Assembly (NCBI RefSeq): GCF_900545205.1 | Contig: NZ_UQYC01000090.1 | Coordinates: forward strand, 1-6,324 | Length of the DNA: 6,324 nucleotides | Direction: 5' to 3' | DNA from: an uncultured Veillonella sp. | Lineage (GTDB): Bacteria; Bacillota; Negativicutes; Veillonellales; Veillonellaceae | Part shown: positions 5,537 through 6,324 of the stretch, piece by piece | How the letters are laid out: the number at the start of each line of letters is the position of its first letter | How positions within the stretch are numbered: the first letter of the stretch is position 1 | Position numbers and translations under genes: made by a program | The notes under the pieces: generated by a model | What the model was told of the DNA's origin: nothing | The model's input: only the letters and a program-made list of their open reading frames with translations | Database searches by the model: none

Positions 5537-5719
5537 TATCTTTTATGAATTTATCATGAGAATTTCGAATTTTATCTATATGCAGTTATTATATCTTTCA
5601 AATTCAAAAATACAATTATCTTTATAATATTAGGAATATCAAGGGGCTAATTATCAAAACTTATAATCTTCCCCTTTATTCTTTTAAGATATATCTTATA
5701 TTTATCTTAGCCTATCTTT
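5537..5719 (-). promoter_or_regulatory. Recurring TATCTTW motif upstream of ompA
   Basis: TATCTTT or TATCTTA (minus strand WAAGATA) occurs six times, at 5537, 5592, 5617, 5692, 5703 and 5713. The first copy abuts the ompA -35 hexamer. The last three are 11 and 10 bp apart, i.e. on one face of the helix. The copy at 5692 is half of the 14-bp palindrome TAAGATATATCTTA (5685-5698). The region is very AT-rich, so some matches are expected, but the spacing suggests a bound regulator or a UP-like element. No gene is visible between 5447 and 5951. Confidence 0.4.
5641..5680 (+). terminator. Terminator-like hairpin with no assigned gene
   Basis: AAGGGG (5641-5646) pairs with CCCCTT (5671-5676), and inside a 3x3 internal loop ATTAT (5650-5654) pairs with ATAAT (5663-5667). 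On the plus strand TTTATTCTTTT follows, as expected of an intrinsic terminator. No plus-strand gene precedes it here. It could end an unrecognised short transcript or stop antisense transcription into ompA. Confidence 0.4.
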
Positions 5720-5738
5720 AAAATTAAGTGAACAAAAG

Positions 5739-5766
5739 AAAGAGCCTACGTTTCTGTAGGCGCTTT
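5739..5766 (-). terminator. Terminator-like hairpin in the ompA-amidotransferase gap
   Basis: An 11-position stem with one A-G mismatch (5739-5749 with 5756-5766) closes a 6-nt loop. On the minus strand it is followed by CTTTTGTT, giving a better U-tract than on the plus strand, which reads TTTGTATAAT. No minus-strand gene starts upstream of it in the window. It may insulate ompA from transcription coming from the right, or end a small RNA. Confidence 0.5.
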
Positions 5767-5845
5767 GTATAATACCTGTATTAAATTTTACAAAATATTA
5801 TTCTATCTACCCTTCTTACATAGCATGATGTTTCTCACACATTAA

Positions 5846-5857
5846 ATTCTATAGAAT
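5846..5857. promoter_or_regulatory. 12-bp palindrome in the amidotransferase upstream region
   Basis: ATTCTATAGAAT is a perfect palindrome located 95 bp before the amidotransferase start codon and just upstream of a possible -10 (TATACT, 5862-5867). No convincing -35 was found at 16-18 bp, so the promoter assignment is open. Confidence 0.3.
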
Positions 5858-5918
5858 ATGCTATACTGTTATTATATTTTGTAGAAATTACTATTGTATG
5901 TACAGTTATATAGAAGTA

Positions 5919-5947
5919 TATATAGTTATAAGGAGCTATATAGGAGG
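5919..5947 (+). promoter_or_regulatory. Amidotransferase leader with two Shine-Dalgarno-like sites and a stem
   Basis: AAGGAG (5930-5935) and AGGAGG (5942-5947) both precede the ATG at 5952. The second is close, with a 4-nt spacer. TATATAG (5919-5925) can pair with CTATATA (5936-5942), placing the first site in the loop and the start of the second at the base of the stem. AGGAGG supports the ATG at 5952 as the start. Confidence 0.5.
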
Positions 5948-5951
5948 AACC

Positions 5952-6324
5952 ATGAGTAAAACAGCTTACATTGTACGTCATATTAACTTTGAAAATGCCG
6001 GTATTTTAGAGTCCGTCTTAATAGATCGAGGATTTGAGCTAACATACATTGAAGCGCCACTTGTCAATTTTGAACACTATGATGCCAAAAAAGCTGATTT
6101 AGTCATCGTCTGCGGTGCCCCCATTGGCGCTTATGATGAAAAACTGTATCCATTCTTAACAGAAGAAATCAAATTTATTACAGATCGTATTAATAGTAAA
6201 AAACCTTTACTTGGTATCTGTTTAGGTGCCCAACTCATATCCCGTATTATGGGTGGACACGTAGGACCTATGAAGCATGGTAAGAAAGAAATTGGATTCG
6301 GTCCAATAGAATACACTACTGAAG
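5952..6324 (+). CDS. Class I glutamine amidotransferase, N-terminal part (3' end outside window)
   Basis: An open frame of 124 complete codons runs off the end of the window. It reads as the start of a class I glutamine amidotransferase domain of the GMP-synthase-like group (COG0518 type), cytosolic enzymes that release ammonia from glutamine or hydrolyse related gamma-glutamyl substrates. The first strand MSKTAYIVRH and the oxyanion-side turn VIVCGAPIGAYD (51-62) are followed by the nucleophile elbow GICLGAQ (88-94) with catalytic Cys90. The segment KKEIGFGPIEYT (111-122) is the usual strand after the elbow. The catalytic His-x-Glu would lie outside the window. Free-standing family members are about 230-250 residues, while GuaA is much longer and starts differently, so a stand-alone amidotransferase is more likely. 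It is divergent from ompA, with a 505-bp gap. Confidence 0.88.
   Translation, partial: MSKTAYIVRHINFENAGILESVLIDRGFELTYIEAPLVNFEHYDAKKADLVIVCGAPIGAYDEKLYPFLTEEIKFITDRINSKKPLLGICLGAQLISRIMGGHVGPMKHGKKEIGFGPIEYTTE

Noticed and set aside
6131..6316. Minus-strand 61-codon frame near the right edge
   Set aside because: It is antisense to the amidotransferase nucleophile region and has no start signals.

Overview
The window looks like a chromosomal segment of a low-GC, outer-membrane-bearing Firmicute (Negativicutes), most likely Veillonella. The reasons are AT-rich intergenic DNA, strong Bacillus-like ribosome binding sites, short intrinsic terminators, and an OmpA-type porin with a signal peptide and a peptidoglycan-binding domain, which only a diderm cell would need. 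The genus is inferred from gene character, not from a database match.

Layout: (1) 1-416, + strand: the C-terminal third of a sodium:serine/threonine symporter (SstT), closed by a compact terminator with a UUCG loop. (2) 417-706: a regulatory region with three to four 19-bp direct repeats, a good sigma70-type promoter and two overlapping perfect inverted repeats. (3) 707-2224, +: a class I pyridine nucleotide-disulfide oxidoreductase related to dihydrolipoamide dehydrogenase, standing alone. A bidirectional terminator follows it. (4) 2306-2962, -: a small exported protein with two PepSY domains. (5) 3097-4218, -: an AI-2E family membrane permease. (6) 4409-5446, -: an OmpA family porin with a long hairpin downstream and a near-consensus promoter upstream. 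(7) 5447-5951: about 500 bp of AT-rich DNA between the divergent ompA and amidotransferase genes, with a recurring TATCTTW motif, palindromes and two hairpins but no gene that I can support. (8) 5952-6324, +: the N-terminal part of a class I glutamine amidotransferase, cut by the window end.

The genes do not form an obvious pathway or operon. Most have their own terminator or leader and they look like independent housekeeping or envelope genes. Two encode exported proteins (PepSY protein, OmpA) and two encode inner-membrane proteins (SstT, AI-2E permease). I see no mobile element, CRISPR array, tRNA, rRNA or defence locus, and no convincing undescribed multi-gene system. The most distinctive features are the promoter architecture of the orphan flavin disulfide reductase, that enzyme's departures from the dihydrolipoamide dehydrogenase template, and the repeat-rich region upstream of ompA.
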